From positions 2,356,001-2,420,000 of the forward strand of contig NZ_CP178543.1 of assembly GCF_047276495.1 (NCBI RefSeq): a stretch of DNA of 64,000 nucleotides, given 5' to 3'. Of the stretch, positions 43,789-53,410 are shown piece after piece. The DNA is from Capilliphycus salinus (GTDB lineage: Bacteria > Cyanobacteriota > Cyanobacteriia > Cyanobacteriales > Microcoleaceae). The translations under genes and the position numbers were made by a program. Positions within the stretch are counted from its first letter, which is position 1; each line of letters starts with the position of its first letter. The notes beneath the pieces were generated by a model. That model did not search any database, was not told the DNA's origin, and worked only from the letters and a program-made list of their open reading frames with translations.

Positions 43789-44574
43789 ATGAAAATCGCG
43801 ACTTGGAATGTCAACTCAATACGGACCCGCCAAGAACAGGTTTTAGCTTGGTTACAAACCAACCCGGTTGATGTTTTGTGTTTGCAAGAAACCAAAGTAA
43901 ACGACCCCCAATTTCCCCGACTCCCGTTTGAAAATTTAGGCTATCATCTTTATATCTGCGGACAAAAAGCCTATAACGGAGTCGCTATTTTTAGCCGTCA
44001 ACCTTTAGAAGATATTACCGTTGGTTTTGCGGCTATTTTAGATGAAAATACCGTTCAAAGCTTCGACGAACAAAAGCGAGTCATCGCCGGAACAATAGAC
44101 GGAGTTAGAATTATAAATTTATACGTTCCCAACGGTGCCAGCGTCGGAAGCGAGAAATATCTCTACAAACTCGGTTGGTTAAAACTGTTAAAAGAATATC
44201 TACAAAAAACCCTAGAAAAAACCCCAAATCTCTGCGTTTGTGGAGACTTTAACATCGCCTTAGAAGATCGGGATATTCACGACCCCAAAGGTCGAGAAAA
44301 TCATATCATGGCATCCGACGCCGAACGTCAAGCCTTAAAAGACATTCTAGAATTGGGGTTAGCCGACGCCTTCCGCAAATTTAACACCGAAAGCGGACAA
44401 TTTAGTTGGTGGGACTATCGCGCCGCCTCTTTTCCCCGCAACAAAGGATGGCGCATCGATCATCATTATTTGAGTTCATCTCTCTACGATCAAGCCAAAA
44501 GTTGTACCATTGATAAAACCCCCAGAAAATTAGAAAAACCTAGCGATCATACCCCCGTTATTGTTGAATTATAA
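43789..44574 (+). CDS. xth: Exodeoxyribonuclease III
   Basis: 261 residues of the Xth/APE family, which cleaves abasic sites and has 3'-exonuclease activity in base excision repair. MKIATWNVNSIRTR, metal Glu in CLQETK, LYVPNGASVGSEKY, GDFNIA, WWDYR, and the C-terminal SDHTPV with catalytic His. ATG 43789 is the family start; the longer open frame begins in the repeat. Monocistronic. Confidence 0.97.
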   Translation: MKIATWNVNSIRTRQEQVLAWLQTNPVDVLCLQETKVNDPQFPRLPFENLGYHLYICGQKAYNGVAIFSRQPLEDITVGFAAILDENTVQSFDEQKRVIAGTIDGVRIINLYVPNGASVGSEKYLYKLGWLKLLKEYLQKTLEKTPNLCVCGDFNIALEDRDIHDPKGRENHIMASDAERQALKDILELGLADAFRKFNTESGQFSWWDYRAASFPRNKGWRIDHHYLSSSLYDQAKSCTIDKTPRKLEKPSDHTPVIVEL

Positions 44575-44708
44575 AACTTTAAAATCGGGAAAATTTCAAG
44601 CTCTCTTATTCTTGCCTGCCACTTTCACCAAAGTACACCCCAACCCTCTGTTAGAATCCTGTCGCCGCTCAATCTATGTTATAATTCAAACAAATCTGGA
44701 GATGTAAA

Positions 44709-44930
44709 ATGGCTAATTCAGTTGAATTTAAAGCAAAAATCAAACAAGGTATCATCGAAATACCAGAAGAATATAAACAACAGTTAAGAGAAGAAAGTGA
44801 GGTAACAGTAATTGTCCTCAAGCAGCCCAAAATAATTTCTCAAACCGGAATTCTGGCTGAGTTAACTCAAAATCCGATTTCAGTTCCTGGTGTCCGAAAA
44901 TTAACACGGGATGAAATATACAAACTATAG
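44709..44930 (+). CDS. Antitoxin of a VapBC-like pair
   Basis: 73 residues. The N-terminal half (MANSVEFKAKIKQGIIEIPE) has the swapped-hairpin AbrB/MazE look, or that of a related cyanobacterial antitoxin. The C-terminal half is the toxin-binding tail. GGAG 9 bases before the ATG. Its stop is 2 bases from the PIN-domain toxin start, the normal antitoxin-toxin order. Confidence 0.8.
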   Translation: MANSVEFKAKIKQGIIEIPEEYKQQLREESEVTVIVLKQPKIISQTGILAELTQNPISVPGVRKLTRDEIYKL

Positions 44931-44932
44931 CA

Positions 44933-45379
44933 ATGCCAAATTCTCTTTATTTTTGTGATTCTAATATATGGTTATATCGATTTTTGAGCGATCCAGATAG
45001 CGATCGCGCTGAAGAAATCCAAAAGCATGACATCGCCACAAATCTCACCAGTGCTGAAAACATTCTGGTTAGTAACCAAGTCATTAATGAAGTCTGTGCT
45101 GTTTTACTGAGAAAAGCTAAGGTTAGTGAAATTCAAATTAGACAAATTATCCAAGAATTTTATCAGGGTTGTATTGTCATTGAGATTGATTACAATATTA
45201 TCGTTACCGCTTCTGATTTACGCATGAACTATAACCTTTCATTTTGGGATAGTGTAATTGTTGCTAGTGCCTTATCTGGTGGTGCAAATACTCTGTATTC
45301 TGAAGATATGCAAGATGGTTTAATCATTTTTCAGCAACTCACTATTATTAATCCATTTAAAGCCGAGAAACTGGATTAA
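44933..45379 (+). CDS. PIN-domain toxin, VapC-like
   Basis: 148 residues. PIN-fold acidic residues: Asp in YFCDSNIW, Glu in VINEVC, Asp in FWDSVIV and Asp in SEDMQDG. VapC toxins are Mg-dependent ribonucleases that cut tRNA or rRNA and are blocked by their antitoxin. All four acidic positions are present, so it should be active. Followed directly by the duplicated non-coding block. Confidence 0.9.
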   Translation: MPNSLYFCDSNIWLYRFLSDPDSDRAEEIQKHDIATNLTSAENILVSNQVINEVCAVLLRKAKVSEIQIRQIIQEFYQGCIVIEIDYNIIVTASDLRMNYNLSFWDSVIVASALSGGANTLYSEDMQDGLIIFQQLTIINPFKAEKLD

Positions 45380-45563
45380 TAGTCAACTTCACCTTCAAAA
45401 CTCTACTAATATCTATCTTCATTACAAATTAACAGATCGCTTCCCACTCCGACTCAAGCTTGACCAAAAGTTAACTTTTTCTAATCAATACCTGTAAATA
45501 GTTTTGAAAAATAAAAGTTTTGGGGTAAAATCGGATTTTTAATTGAGAAAATTTCTTAAATAG

Positions 45564-45593
45564 TTGACGAATTTATAGGGGTTCTGGTACACT
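45564..45593 (+). promoter_or_regulatory. Sigma-70-type promoter in duplication copy 1
   Basis: TTGACG (45564-45569), 18 bases, TACACT (45588-45593), followed by AGAAAAAACACC and a small ACCACCC/GGGGT fold. It points rightward and has no gene behind it, so it may drive a small RNA. Confidence 0.5.
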
Positions 45594-46094
45594 AGAAAAA
45601 ACACCACCCAAGGGGTTACTCTGTCTAAATGTAAAAATACAGCCTAAAACCCTGATTATTTCGTTAAATATCAGCATATTCTGACTAAAATACTTAAACA
45701 GCGACGCACCAATTTTCAGCGACTCAGCAAAACCCCAAAATCAGCATCTTGACAAAATCGAGAGTTTGTGGATACCCAAGTCAACAGGTTTGAGAACAAG
45801 AATAAAATTTGAGGAGTCAGAAATTAATCTCGAAGTCTCCCTCAGACTCACCTCTAACTTCTCAGCATTAAAATTCAAATGAATCTCAGCTAATTCTAGA
45901 AGTTCATTTCAGCAGCTTGAACCTTTTTAACTGAGATCTATCTTCATTACCCTTACAAATTAACTGATCGCTTCCCACTCCGACTCAAGCCCGACACAAA
46001 GTTAAGTTTTTCTAATCGATAACTGTAAATCGTTTGGAAAAATAAAAGTTTAGGGGAAAAATCGGATTTTTAATTGAGAAAATTTCTTAAATTA

Positions 46095-46124
46095 TTGACG
46101 AATTTATAGGGGTTCTGGTACACT
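46095..46124 (+). promoter_or_regulatory. Sigma-70-type promoter in duplication copy 2
   Basis: TTGACG (46095-46100), 18 bases, TACACT (46119-46124), unchanged from copy 1 although flanking bases differ. A transcript from here would run antisense toward the end of petA. Confidence 0.5.
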
Positions 46125-46427
46125 AGAAAAAACACCACCCAAGGGGTTACTCTGTCTGAACGTAAAAATAGAGCCTACAACCCTGATTCTCTCGTTAAAT
46201 CTCAGCATATCCTGACTAAAATACTTAAACAGCGACGCACCAATTTTCAGCGACTCAGCAAAACCCCAAAATCAGCATCTTGACAAAATCGAGAGTTTGT
46301 GGATACCCAAGTCAACAGGTTTGAGAACAAGAATAAAATTTGAGGAGTCAGAAGTTAACCTTGAAGTCTCCTCCACGACTAACCCCCAACTCCTCAGCGT
46401 AAAGATTCAAATGAATCTCAGCTAATT

Positions 46428-47417
46428 CTAGAAGTTCATTTCAGCAGCTTGAACCTTTTCAACCTGTTTCTTCTTAAGAACCAGCATCACTTGAGTCAAC
46501 ATCACCAAAGCAAAGAAAGCCAACAACCACTTAATCCGGGTAGCACTTTGCAAGACAATTTCAGTATCGGCTTGACCAAAACCACCCACGTTCGGATCTT
46601 GGTTCAAGGGCTGACCTGCGGTGATATCTTGACCTTCAGAAACAATCAGTTCGGGGCCTGGAGGAACGGTATCAACCACCGTTTTACCGTCGGGCGTTTC
46701 AATACTAATTTGATAGCCGACGCCCTCTTCAGAGGTAATTTGAGCAATGGTACCGGCAGCAGACGCTTTGTAAACCGCGTTATTGCTTTGGTTTCCGGCC
46801 GGATAAACCTGACCGCGACCCCGGTTTCCACCGACATGAACGGCAAATTTACCGTAAGTTACAGAAGAATCCGTTCTCGGATCGGGAGATAAAATCGGGA
46901 AGACCAGTTCTTGGTACTGTTCGCCCGGTAACGGCCCAACCAACAGGATATTATCTTGATCTTCGCTATAAGGTTGGAAGTACAGATCGCCAACTTCTTC
47001 CTTTAATTCTTCGGGAATACGTTCCGGGGGAGCAATTCTAAAGCCTTCGGGAAGCATCAAAACAGCGCCAACGTTCAAACCGCCTTTGCTACCATCCCCT
47101 AAAACTTGCTGTACGCCGGTGTCATAGGGAACTTTCACAACCGCTTTAAATACGGTATCCGGTAGAACGGACTGGGGAACTTCAACTTCCGTCGGTTTGG
47201 CGCCGAGGTGACAGTTGGCACAAACAATTCGTCCGGTCGGTTCGCGGGGAGTTTCCGGAGCCGTTTGCTGCGCCCAAAAAGGATAGGCAGCAGCCGCTTG
47301 AGGAAGGGCAATATCGCTGGTGAAGAAGAAAGTTACCGTTGCGATCGCAATCAGCATCATCTTCCAAGTTGCCCGAATGCTACGATGGAGCATTGCAGTT
47401 TGGTCGGATTTTGACAT
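46428..47417 (-). CDS. petA: Cytochrome f
   Basis: 329 residues. Large c-type haem subunit of cytochrome b6f; passes electrons from the Rieske protein to plastocyanin or cytochrome c6. Signal peptide ending AAAAYPF (the mature Tyr1 is the axial haem ligand), haem site CANCH, lysine-poor lumenal domain, PNVGGFGQ, then one membrane helix near the C-terminus (LLAFFALVMLTQVMLVL) and the conserved tail KKKQVEKVQAAEMNF. ATG 47417 is chosen; the frame extends 27 codons upstream without family likeness. Second gene of the petC-petA operon. Its last codons are duplicated downstream. Confidence 0.98.
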   Translation of the reverse strand: MSKSDQTAMLHRSIRATWKMMLIAIATVTFFFTSDIALPQAAAAYPFWAQQTAPETPREPTGRIVCANCHLGAKPTEVEVPQSVLPDTVFKAVVKVPYDTGVQQVLGDGSKGGLNVGAVLMLPEGFRIAPPERIPEELKEEVGDLYFQPYSEDQDNILLVGPLPGEQYQELVFPILSPDPRTDSSVTYGKFAVHVGGNRGRGQVYPAGNQSNNAVYKASAAGTIAQITSEEGVGYQISIETPDGKTVVDTVPPGPELIVSEGQDITAGQPLNQDPNVGGFGQADTEIVLQSATRIKWLLAFFALVMLTQVMLVLKKKQVEKVQAAEMNF

Positions 47418-47594
47418 TAGTAATGTTCTTACTCGCTCAAAGTCAAAGGATTTTTTCTTGAGAGCGGGAATTTTATCGTTAAATCTTCCCAATCTCAAAT
47501 TTTATCTATAGCAGCGGATCTGGGAACACCGGAACAGTAGAACCAACAGTTCACCGTACCCGCCCCAATCACCTTTTGATTTGCTATCAGTTTA

Positions 47595-48134
47595 TTAAGA
47601 CCACCAGGGATTTTCGCCCGTGCGGAAATCGGTTTCTGTCCAGGGGGTAAAGGTCACTTTGTCGTTTTCGACAGTGGCATGAGCCAACGCCAAAGACAGA
47701 GGGGCAGGCCCACGAACGACTTTACCTTGGGCATTATACTGTGAACCGTGACAAGGACAGATGAATTTTTCTTCGCTACCGTTCCAGGGGACAACACAAC
47801 CCAAGTGGGTACAAACGGCGTTAATGCCGTAGTCGGCTAAGGTGCCGTCGTTTTCTACCACCAAGTAGGTCGGATCGCCTTTTAACCCTTGGGCTAACGT
47901 GCGATCGCCGGGATTGTGCTTGGCTAAAAATTCACTGGCGAGAATATCACTTCCAACCGCATCTTTAGCGATGACACCGCCACCGGCACCGCCGCTTGAG
48001 GCGGGAATAAAATATTTAACGAAAGGGTAAAGCGCACCCAGAGCTACGCCTGTGGCTGACCCAAACGTTAACAGGTTCATAAATTGGCGACGCCCCATAT
48101 TCGGAGCTTCCGGCGTTTCAGAAATTTGAGTCAT
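47595..48134 (-). CDS. petC: Rieske iron-sulfur protein of cytochrome b6f
   Basis: 179 residues. Tat-type start with RRQFMNLLTFG and one membrane helix, then a flexible Gly-rich hinge (SSGGAGGGV) and the [2Fe-2S] domain with CTHLGCVVPW and CPCHGSQY holding the two Cys-His pairs. It takes electrons from plastoquinol and passes them to cytochrome f. First gene of the operon, 177 bases before petA. The 218-base gap to DUF3067 holds the divergent promoters. Confidence 0.98.
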   Translation of the reverse strand: MTQISETPEAPNMGRRQFMNLLTFGSATGVALGALYPFVKYFIPASSGGAGGGVIAKDAVGSDILASEFLAKHNPGDRTLAQGLKGDPTYLVVENDGTLADYGINAVCTHLGCVVPWNGSEEKFICPCHGSQYNAQGKVVRGPAPLSLALAHATVENDKVTFTPWTETDFRTGENPWWS

Positions 48135-48370
48135 AATTGACTAGTTGATTCTGTCTTACTTATGTTGGTTTTCGAGAGCTTTGGAGCTAACAAACAAAAA
48201 ATGTATTGCAGATTAGCTTGAATTATTGCACCAAGTCTGCTACAGGTTAAAACCAAACAGAGTGATTCTGTTTACGGCTTTTCCCATCATTAGAGTATTA
48301 TTACATTTTTTTAACTTGGTCTTTTATTATTACAAAATGTAAACATGAGGGGTTGATTCAGGAGCGAGCC

Positions 48371-48679
48371 ATGACCGGGAAAGAACTACATCAGCTACTG
48401 TTGGACAAGTGGGGCGTCTCCTATGATGTCCAGTTGCGGCGCATCCGAGGCAAGGTGTTCTTGCAGATCATGTGGAAATATCTCGAACAGATGTCTTTTC
48501 CCTTGAGTGAGGCGGACTACATCGCCCACTTGAACGCGATCGCCCAATATCTTAACGGATGGGGGACTGTGGAGTTGGTTAGGGACTACATTGAGAATAC
48601 CCGAGAAAAACCCCGTCTCGGTAAAGCTGTTAGTATTCCTTTAGACTTGGGAGAACGAGCTTCCGAGTGGATCTTATAA
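48371..48679 (+). CDS. DUF3067 family protein
   Basis: 102 residues, conserved in cyanobacteria and plastids and often found beside petC. MTGKELHQLLLDKWGVSYD, IMWKYLEQMSFP and GWGTVELVRDYIENT are typical. The ATG at 48371 has GGAG 7 bases before it; a longer open frame starts at 48353. Soluble; function not established, though the location next to petC suggests a link to the b6f complex. Confidence 0.88.
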   Translation: MTGKELHQLLLDKWGVSYDVQLRRIRGKVFLQIMWKYLEQMSFPLSEADYIAHLNAIAQYLNGWGTVELVRDYIENTREKPRLGKAVSIPLDLGERASEWIL

Positions 48680-48756
48680 CACTCATTCGGGAGGGAACAG
48701 GTTACAGGAGGCACTGGGTCAGAGAACATGGATAATTCATAACTAAACTAAGAATT

Positions 48757-50610
48757 CTAAGTCCAAAATTCATCTAAGTTGATTTCTGCCATCTCTTGCT
48801 GCACCTCCTGAAAATAACTACTCTCAGTGAGGGTTGCCACTTCTTGTTGTCGTTTTTTGTGATCGATTTCAATTTTTAATTCTTCTAATTGTCGTCTGAG
48901 TTCATCTTCTTGGCGTTTGCGTTCGGTAATATCTTTGACAATGCCTTCATAATAAAGAACTTTACCCCGACTATTTTTCACGACACGGGCATTAATTTCT
49001 GTCCAAATAATGCTACCATCTTTACAATAACAACGGTACTCGAAACCCTTAACGGTATCCTGTTTTTGTAACAACTCTCTAAATTTTGTGCGCTGTTGGG
49101 GATTAACATAAAGTTGTTCGCCAATATTGGTAATGCTATTCATCATCTCTGTCGGAGAATCATAACCATAAATTCTAGCCAGTGCCGGGTTAACACTAAT
49201 ATATCGGCCTTGAGGACTCGATTGAAAAATCCCTTCCAGCGCATTTTCAAAGATACTGCGATAATTTTCTTCCGCAATTCGCAATTCTTCGTTTTTTCGT
49301 TCTAGAGTTTTAAAAGAGCTTTTCAGTTGTTTAGCCATCGTATTAAAAGAGTTTCCCAACATCAAAATTTCAGTAATAAAACAGGGTTCAACCTCTTGAT
49401 TAAGCTGACCTTGGGCGAGTTGATCGGAAGCCTGAGAGACACGCTGTAGCGGTTGAGTCATCCATTTTCCCGTGAGAATAGCCATCACAATCGCTAACAG
49501 CAATGCCATAATACAGAGCAAAATTGTGTTGCGGGTATTGGTATTAATTTTCTCCATAAAATCGGCTTCGGGAACCACAACCACAATCAACCAATCCAGC
49601 CCAAAACCATCTTGAAAGGGCAAAATTTCTAAAAACTTTTGTTTGTTATTAATTTTAAATCTCAGTTGTTTAGCTTGGTTAATTTGGTCAAACCCCTTAA
49701 AACTTTCGACTAAGTATTTTGCAGTTTCTCGCACTAATTGATCTTGACTATCAACCGCTTGTAATCGTTGGGCGGTTTCACCCTGACCGCTCATTAAGGA
49801 TTCGTCGGTTGAATTTGAGATTAAATATCCCTGACGGTCAACAACAAAAGCTTGTCCGGTTTTACCAATTTTTAGACGCTGTAAGAAATTTCTAAATTCT
49901 TCGGGTAAAACAACATCGGTTGCACAAACTCCAATTAAATTATTCCCCAATTGATCGTAAACTGGAACGCTGGCGGTAATATTGGGTAATTTTGTTGTAA
50001 AGGCAATATAAATATCCGTCCAAGTGTATTCCTGAGCCAAGTTAGCAGCACTATACCAGGGACGTTGGCGAGAGTCATAGGGTTTGTCGGCTTGACTCAA
50101 AAGAAAGGTGCGTTGACCTCGGACATCTAAGCGATAATATTGACGAATAAAGTTGGTAGAGCGATTGCTGTATGTTAGTTGCAAAGAACCATCTTCCGGT
50201 GATCGCAAAACTCCGAAAAATTCTCCATTTTGGGCGCTGCCACAGTATACCAGAGCAACCGTTGGAGCAATTCTCATCTGTTGATAGAGTAAGCTTTCAC
50301 CGAAGCTGGCATTTTCGACATCCAAGATTCCCTGCTTAAAGGCGCTGGCATTGAGGCGGTTGATTTCGTGAGGGGTTTCAAAGTATCCCCTCAATTCTTT
50401 TTCAATGCGGGCTGTAATTTCAGAGCGAAGTTGTGTTGCCAATTCATTAACCGCTTTCTGCCCATTGCGAAAGGACAGATAACCCACCAAACCCACCGCT
50501 CCCCCGATCTGTAGCACAAACATCAAGATCAACACCACTCTCAAGGGCAGATGGAAGGATAGAAGGGCTTTCAGCAGAGGTGATAATGACCCAAAAAGTT
50601 TCCTTTTCAC
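48757..50610 (-). CDS. Cache-HAMP-PAS sensor protein without kinase domain
   Basis: 617 residues. Membrane helix ~25-50, a large dCache-type periplasmic sensor (~55-355), second membrane helix (~365-385, TILLCIMALLLAIVMAIL), HAMP (~390-440), coiled coil, PAS with PAC (~455-570), and a C-terminal coiled coil ending TESSYFQEVQQEMAEINLDEFW. There is no histidine kinase, GGDEF, cyclase or MCP signalling domain, so output is probably by protein contact through the C-terminal helix. The start overlaps the glutaminase stop (ATGA), so they are translationally coupled. Confidence 0.92.
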   Translation of the reverse strand: MKRKLFGSLSPLLKALLSFHLPLRVVLILMFVLQIGGAVGLVGYLSFRNGQKAVNELATQLRSEITARIEKELRGYFETPHEINRLNASAFKQGILDVENASFGESLLYQQMRIAPTVALVYCGSAQNGEFFGVLRSPEDGSLQLTYSNRSTNFIRQYYRLDVRGQRTFLLSQADKPYDSRQRPWYSAANLAQEYTWTDIYIAFTTKLPNITASVPVYDQLGNNLIGVCATDVVLPEEFRNFLQRLKIGKTGQAFVVDRQGYLISNSTDESLMSGQGETAQRLQAVDSQDQLVRETAKYLVESFKGFDQINQAKQLRFKINNKQKFLEILPFQDGFGLDWLIVVVVPEADFMEKINTNTRNTILLCIMALLLAIVMAILTGKWMTQPLQRVSQASDQLAQGQLNQEVEPCFITEILMLGNSFNTMAKQLKSSFKTLERKNEELRIAEENYRSIFENALEGIFQSSPQGRYISVNPALARIYGYDSPTEMMNSITNIGEQLYVNPQQRTKFRELLQKQDTVKGFEYRCYCKDGSIIWTEINARVVKNSRGKVLYYEGIVKDITERKRQEDELRRQLEELKIEIDHKKRQQEVATLTESSYFQEVQQEMAEINLDEFWT

Positions 50611-51635
50611 CAGCTTTCGATCTCACTGCCATCAATCCAAGCGGCTAAATCGCGCTCGGGTTTAGCCACATTAAACAAGTGTAAGCCAAAATCCCGTGAA
50701 AGATCTTCACAGACTTTAATTCCCCGCCAACTATTGCCTTTAGCATCTAACAGGGGTGAAAACGTACCAACACCCAGTTTTCCGGGTGCAACAGCGGTAA
50801 TACCGCCCCCAACGCCGCTTTTAGCCGGGATGCCAATCCGATACAGCCATTCGCCCGATCCATCATACATCCCACAGGTAAGCATCACGCTAATCACATC
50901 TTGCACGTAGCGTTCATCAAGCGCTCGTTCTTGGGTAACGGGGTTGACTCCGCCATTGGCTAAGGTGGCTGACATCATCGCCAAGTCACGGGCGTTCACC
51001 ATAATCGAACATTGTTGAAAATAGATATCTAAGGTATCCTCAATCTTGTCGCCGACCATGCCAAAATTGAGCATCAGATAGGACATTGCCCGATTGCGGT
51101 TGCCTGTTGATTTTTCAGAGAGGAACACCGGAACATTAATTTCATGATCTCGCCCGGTATAACGCTTAAACATCTCTAGCAGTCGTTTCAGGCGTTCGGT
51201 GCTATTGTTTCCTTTGATCAAATCGGTTGTGGCAATCGCTCCGGCATTCACCATTGGATTATAAGGGCGGTTGGTGACTTCATCCAAGACAATCGAGTTA
51301 AACGCTTCTCCAGTGGGTTCAACCCCAACTTTGCTGTTAACGTATTCCCGCCCATGATCTTCGAGGGCCAAACCAAACACAAAGGCTTTGGAGATCGACT
51401 GAATGGTAAATAATTGGTCGCATTCCCCGACTTCAAACATCTGTCCGTCGGTGGTGACAACGCAAATCCCAAACCATTCCGGTTTGGCGAGGGTTAATTC
51501 TGGGATATAATCGGCGATCGCCCCATCGTTGAATGATTTATACTTCTCATAGAGATCGTTCAAATAGTTCCGAAAGGGAGAAGTCATCGCACTAATTGAA
51601 CTGGCGAGGGACTGCATATCTCCAAGATTTGACAT
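50607..51635 (-). CDS. glsA: Glutaminase A
   Basis: 342 residues, slightly longer than the ~310 of bacterial GlsA. Serine-dependent beta-lactamase-like fold that hydrolyses glutamine to glutamate and ammonia. Catalytic SISK motif (TIQSISKAF), Tyr in GREYVNSKVG region, PYNPMVNAGAIA, and PAKSGVGGGI. It starts 6 bases after the ParA-like gene and overlaps the sensor gene by 4 bases. That places a nitrogen enzyme between a ParA-like ATPase and a receptor, an unusual but tightly coupled set. Confidence 0.96.
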   Translation of the reverse strand: MSNLGDMQSLASSISAMTSPFRNYLNDLYEKYKSFNDGAIADYIPELTLAKPEWFGICVVTTDGQMFEVGECDQLFTIQSISKAFVFGLALEDHGREYVNSKVGVEPTGEAFNSIVLDEVTNRPYNPMVNAGAIATTDLIKGNNSTERLKRLLEMFKRYTGRDHEINVPVFLSEKSTGNRNRAMSYLMLNFGMVGDKIEDTLDIYFQQCSIMVNARDLAMMSATLANGGVNPVTQERALDERYVQDVISVMLTCGMYDGSGEWLYRIGIPAKSGVGGGITAVAPGKLGVGTFSPLLDAKGNSWRGIKVCEDLSRDFGLHLFNVAKPERDLAAWIDGSEIESW

Positions 51636-51641
51636 CTTAAC

Positions 51642-52400
51642 TTAGGCCTCCTGAATCTGCTGCGCGACTTTCTGGAACTCCTGACTAACGGGGTGTTCTG
51701 GATATTTCACACAAAATACCCCTTCGCTGGCAAGCTGCACTAAATCTTCCGATAGGGGAAATACTCCGGCTACGTTTTCGTTATAAGTTTCTTCGACTTT
51801 TTGTTTGAGCGCTTCTCGATTCAGGGTGCTGTAAACTTTATTGATCACCAATAGCATTTTGCGGACTTTCAGTTGTCGTGCCACATCCATTGTCACTGCT
51901 GTTCCCTGATAATCTTGTTTGTCCGGGCGTAAAATCAAGATCAACACGTGGGAAATAGCAATCGATAAAAAGGTTTCTTTTGAGAGTCCGGGATGGGTAT
52001 CAATAAATAAATAATCCAACTGAAGTTCTTTGACGAGACGACGAAATCCGTCATTCATCAGCTTGACATCGTAACCATTTTTTAAAATACGGGCAATATC
52101 ATCGGCTTTAAAACTAGAAGGAACGAGATACAGTTTCCCGTTACTCTCGACTCCCACATTAGCGCTCACATCATAGGCTGTTTCTTCAATGGGAGTATCA
52201 CCCCAAAGATAATTATTCAGGGTTTTATCGGTGGGTTCGAGTTCCAGACTAAATAGGTTATGAATACCCGGAGAAGGTAAATCGGTATCTACGACCCCAA
52301 CCCGATATCCTTGGAGTGCAACCGTTGTTGCTAAGTTTGCAGTAAAGTTTGATTTACCTGTACCGCCTCGATAGGAGTGGATGGAAACAACTTTTGGCAT
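51642..52400 (-). CDS. ParA/MinD-like ATPase
   Basis: 252 residues. Deviant Walker A YRGGTGKSN near the N-terminus, VVDTDLPSPGI, and Walker B-like YLFIDTHPGLS. The family dimerises with ATP and positions cargo or regulates partners at surfaces. No ParB or MinC/E gene is near, and there is no amphipathic C-terminal membrane helix like that of MinD. As the first gene of a three-gene operon with glsA and the Cache/PAS sensor, it may position or gate these partners. Confidence 0.92.
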   Translation of the reverse strand: MPKVVSIHSYRGGTGKSNFTANLATTVALQGYRVGVVDTDLPSPGIHNLFSLELEPTDKTLNNYLWGDTPIEETAYDVSANVGVESNGKLYLVPSSFKADDIARILKNGYDVKLMNDGFRRLVKELQLDYLFIDTHPGLSKETFLSIAISHVLILILRPDKQDYQGTAVTMDVARQLKVRKMLLVINKVYSTLNREALKQKVEETYNENVAGVFPLSEDLVQLASEGVFCVKYPEHPVSQEFQKVAQQIQEA

Positions 52401-52729
52401 ATCTGAGCAAATAAAGGTTGATTGAATTCATGCCTACGGTTTAACGGAAATCCTACCAGAGATAAAATCTCGGCTTGAGGAAACTTCCAAATTCCTTAAG
52501 ACTTTATAATTTTTACTCCAGAGTATCACAGTATCTCTATTTGTCTAGACTAAAATTTTTTGTGGGTAAGCTGCCTATCCGGTCTTCGGGGATTACGCTT
52601 CATTTAGGGACTTTTGGCCATCATCTCCGAAGCGGCACTTCTGCGATCGCCAACTGCAAATGAAAAGCGACTTGGGTCAGCAGAACCCACCCCAATTTTA
52701 GGAACTTGCCCTCATTTCTCAAGATGAAT
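52401..52729. other. Spacer upstream of the ParA-glsA operon
   Basis: 329 bases. It must contain the promoter of the leftward operon. No clear promoter, terminator or repeat was recognised; one GCGATCGC HIP1 site lies near 52643. Confidence 0.35.
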
Positions 52730-53065
52730 TTAGAAAATCCTCAGCCCCGGAGGAACCTCTCGATCCGGTTGAACCAAAGCCACTTTTCCTTCATCCATAA
52801 CCACTCCTAAAACTAATACTTCCGAGATAAAATTAGCCACTTGTTTGGGCGGAAAATTAGTAACGGCGAGAATTTGTTGATTGATTAAATCTTGGGGTTG
52901 ATAAAGCTTTGTTAATCCTGCACTCGACTTTTTAACGCCCAATTCGCCAAAATCAATCCAGAGTTTATAAGCGGGTTTTCTGGCCTCAAGAAAGACTTCA
53001 GCTTTGATAATTTTTCCAACCCTAATTTCTAACTTCAAAAAGTCTTCGTATGTTGCCTCATTCAT
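52730..53065 (-). CDS. csaA: CsaA-like tRNA-binding domain protein
   Basis: 111 residues, a lone OB-fold EMAP/CsaA domain: FLKLEIRVGKIIKAEVF, AYKLWIDFGELG, KKSSAGLTKLYQ, and NFPPKQVANFISEVLVLG. CsaA homologues dimerise, bind tRNA and have chaperone-like activity. ATG 53065 is chosen over an upstream TTG because family members start just before this point. Monocistronic. Confidence 0.92.
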   Translation of the reverse strand: MNEATYEDFLKLEIRVGKIIKAEVFLEARKPAYKLWIDFGELGVKKSSAGLTKLYQPQDLINQQILAVTNFPPKQVANFISEVLVLGVVMDEGKVALVQPDREVPPGLRIF

Positions 53066-53169
53066 AAAACAATTCCCCAACGATCGCCCGATAATCTAAT
53101 TTATATAAAATACTTCAATTGTTGTCAAAGATAATCGATGGGAAATTGTGAAGTACCCAACTCAGAAGA

Positions 53170-53345
53170 CACTGTAGGGGCGGGTTCTGCAAGAATTTAT
53201 ACTTCCCAGCAAGAACTTACATAAACCCGCCCCGGAGTCGGGAGGAAAGAAGTAAGTGCGTTCGCACTGGCTTCGCCTACAGGAGTAGGGGCGGGTTCGC
53301 TCTTAATTGATCATCTCCGACAGACAACTGATATAAACCCGCCCA
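53170..53345. repeat. GTAGGGGCGGGTT inverted repeats
   Basis: Two palindromic elements, each opening with TAGGGGCGGGTTC and closing with AAACCCGCCC about 60 bases later. The same family occurs at ~58795-58850 and ~58920-58982. They look like small non-autonomous repeats. The DNA between csaA and the next gene (53066-53477) otherwise contains only the element below. Confidence 0.7.
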
Positions 53346-53410
53346 GTCGTCACCGAGTTGGGAGTAAGCGCGTTCGCGCTCGCGCGCGCGTACAGCAGTT
53401 CAGAATTGCC

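Larger units (their letters stand above)
45411..46462. repeat. Tandem ~530-bp duplication including the petA end
   Basis: Copy 1 is ~45411-45935 and copy 2 ~45936-46462, highly similar with scattered substitutions and one 5-6-base indel (CATTACAAATT against CATTACCCTTACAAATT). Copy 2 runs into petA, and copy 1 carries the matching last ~11 codons and stop of petA (45897-45930, minus strand, peptide KKVQAAEMNF), cut from the gene. No open frame of note is inside. This block fills the whole gap from the toxin gene to petA. Confidence 0.85.
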
